Positions 63,349 to 64,000 of a DNA stretch of 64,000 nt are shown here, piece after piece; position 1 is the first letter of the stretch; each line of letters starts with the position of its first letter. The DNA comes from Dietzia lutea (GTDB taxonomy: Bacteria > Actinomycetota > Actinomycetes > Mycobacteriales > Mycobacteriaceae). Both the position numbers and the translations under genes were made by a program. Below the pieces are notes generated by a model. It had not been told where the DNA came from, did not search any database, and worked only from the letters and a program-made list of their open reading frames with translations. The stretch spans positions 682,001 to 746,000 of the forward strand of contig NZ_CP015449.1 of the NCBI RefSeq assembly GCF_003096075.1. The letters are read 5' to 3'.

Positions 63349-64000
63349 CGACTTCCGTCCCGGAACCCGGCGCCGGGCCGGCCGCGGTGCCCGCTGCGGA
63401 GTCCGCCCCTGATCACGCCCCGAGCCTGGCCCCCGTCGTCCGCGAGTCGACGCCCTCGCTCATCGCGCGGACGCTCCGGCGGGCGATCTCCGACGGCACG
63501 TTCGCCCCGGGCACCCAGCTCGGCGAGGCCGGGTTGGCGCGTTCCCTCGGCGTGAGCCGCGGCCCGCTGCGCGAGGCGATGCAGCGACTGACGCAGGAGG
63601 GGCTCCTGGTTTCCCACCGCAACCGCGGGCTCTTCGTCGCCGACCTGACCCCCGAGGCCGTCGAGGACATGTACCTGCTGCGCACGACGGTCGAGACGGC
63701 CGCCCTCGACCGGGTGCTCGACCTCGGTCTGGGGGCCGACACGGCCGACGCTCTCGACGCCGCCGTCGACGCCATGGCCGCCCTCGCCGACGAGCCGCGA
63801 TCCGCGGCCATGGTCGCGGCGGATCTGGACTTCCACCACGCCCTCGTCGAGGCCGCGCGGAGCCCGCGGCTGTCACGCGTGCACGAGACGGTGCTGGTCG
63901 AGACGAGCATGTGCCTGCGCGCCATGCGCGGTACGTATTCGGACGCCGCGTCCAGGCTCGCCGAGCACCGCGCGATCGCCGACGCGGTCCGCGCGGCGGA
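63345..64000 (+). CDS. GntR-family (FCD subgroup) regulator, 3' end outside window
   Basis: The 218 codons seen start MTTSVPEPGAG, with a disordered Pro/Ala tail, then the winged helix (SLIARTLRRAISDGTFAPGT, LGEAGLARSLGVSRGPLREA) at residues about 35-95 and the start of an all-helical FCD ligand domain (RTTVETAALDRVLDLGLGAD). It overlaps the amidase gene by 4 bp. The palindrome at 61837-61850 is the predicted target, giving autorepression with the amidase. The C-terminal part is cut off by the window edge. Confidence 0.88.
   Translation, partial: MTTSVPEPGAGPAAVPAAESAPDHAPSLAPVVRESTPSLIARTLRRAISDGTFAPGTQLGEAGLARSLGVSRGPLREAMQRLTQEGLLVSHRNRGLFVADLTPEAVEDMYLLRTTVETAALDRVLDLGLGADTADALDAAVDAMAALADEPRSAAMVAADLDFHHALVEAARSPRLSRVHETVLVETSMCLRAMRGTYSDAASRLAEHRAIADAVRAA

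Overview
The window is 64 kb of very high-GC actinobacterial chromosome from a mycolic-acid-containing bacterium (order Mycobacteriales). The evidence is an arabinogalactan arabinofuranosyltransferase (AftA), MhuD-type heme oxygenase, CarD, DisA, TMEM175 and a gene order that follows Mycobacterium tuberculosis Rv3628 to Rv3579 (ppa-dacB-tilS-hpt ... ftsH-folE-folP-folB-folK ... panC-panD-coaX ... lysS-clpC ... mhuD-mutY-can ... disA-lpqE-carD-ispD-ispF-cysS-rlmB). My best guess for the genus is Dietzia; this is inferred from general resemblance, not from a search.

Layout. 1-374 is the tail of a DUF222/HNH endonuclease. 431-5128 (minus) is a coupled cluster of an M1 peptidase, a MOP-family flippase and AftA, which fits cell-wall arabinan assembly. 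5200-6125 holds a small membrane protein and a winged-helix regulator under a palindromic operator. 6159-10010 is a stand-alone Pls/PosA-type non-ribosomal peptide synthetase whose adenylation pocket reads like a lysine code. 10079-12968 holds an SDR, a PspC protein, an enoyl-CoA hydratase-like protein and pyrophosphatase. 13152-17737 holds dacB, tilS, hpt and an acyl-CoA ligase. 17738-18744 is a gene-poor stretch that in fact encodes two tandem paralogous mini-proteins (60 and 54 aa), reminiscent of the PorA/PorH cell-wall channel peptides, with a perfect Crp/GlxR-type site between them.

18745-21372 has a SigJ-like ECF sigma factor, a DUF1059 protein and an amidase. 21525-31478 is the ftsH-folate-pantothenate block, mostly with overlapping stops and starts, so folate, pantothenate and coenzyme A synthesis are probably co-expressed. 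31535-36343 holds a TMEM175 channel, a DOPA-dioxygenase-like enzyme, a degenerate rhodanese, glutaminase and lysS. Between lysS and clpC, where mycobacteria carry lsr2, there is instead a broken L,D-transpeptidase, a membrane protein with a Crp-type site, and an HrpB helicase. 40365-53268 is the clpC-mhuD-mutY-can-disA-lpqE-carD-ispDF-cysS-rlmB block, with radA missing from its usual place.

53269-53775 is an intergenic repeat field. 53776-54714 is a phosphotransferase gene broken by an amber codon. 54739-57585 is a znuACB zinc importer behind a Zur-like box, followed by otsB. 58671-61790 is an ectoine importer (ehuBCDA) with a 44-bp palindrome at the start of ehuC. 61876-64000 is an amidase and a GntR regulator behind a perfect palindromic operator. 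No tRNA, rRNA, IS element or CRISPR array was seen. The strongest candidates for something new are the tandem mini-proteins, the cationic-amino-acid NRPS, the ehuC palindrome and the repeat field.
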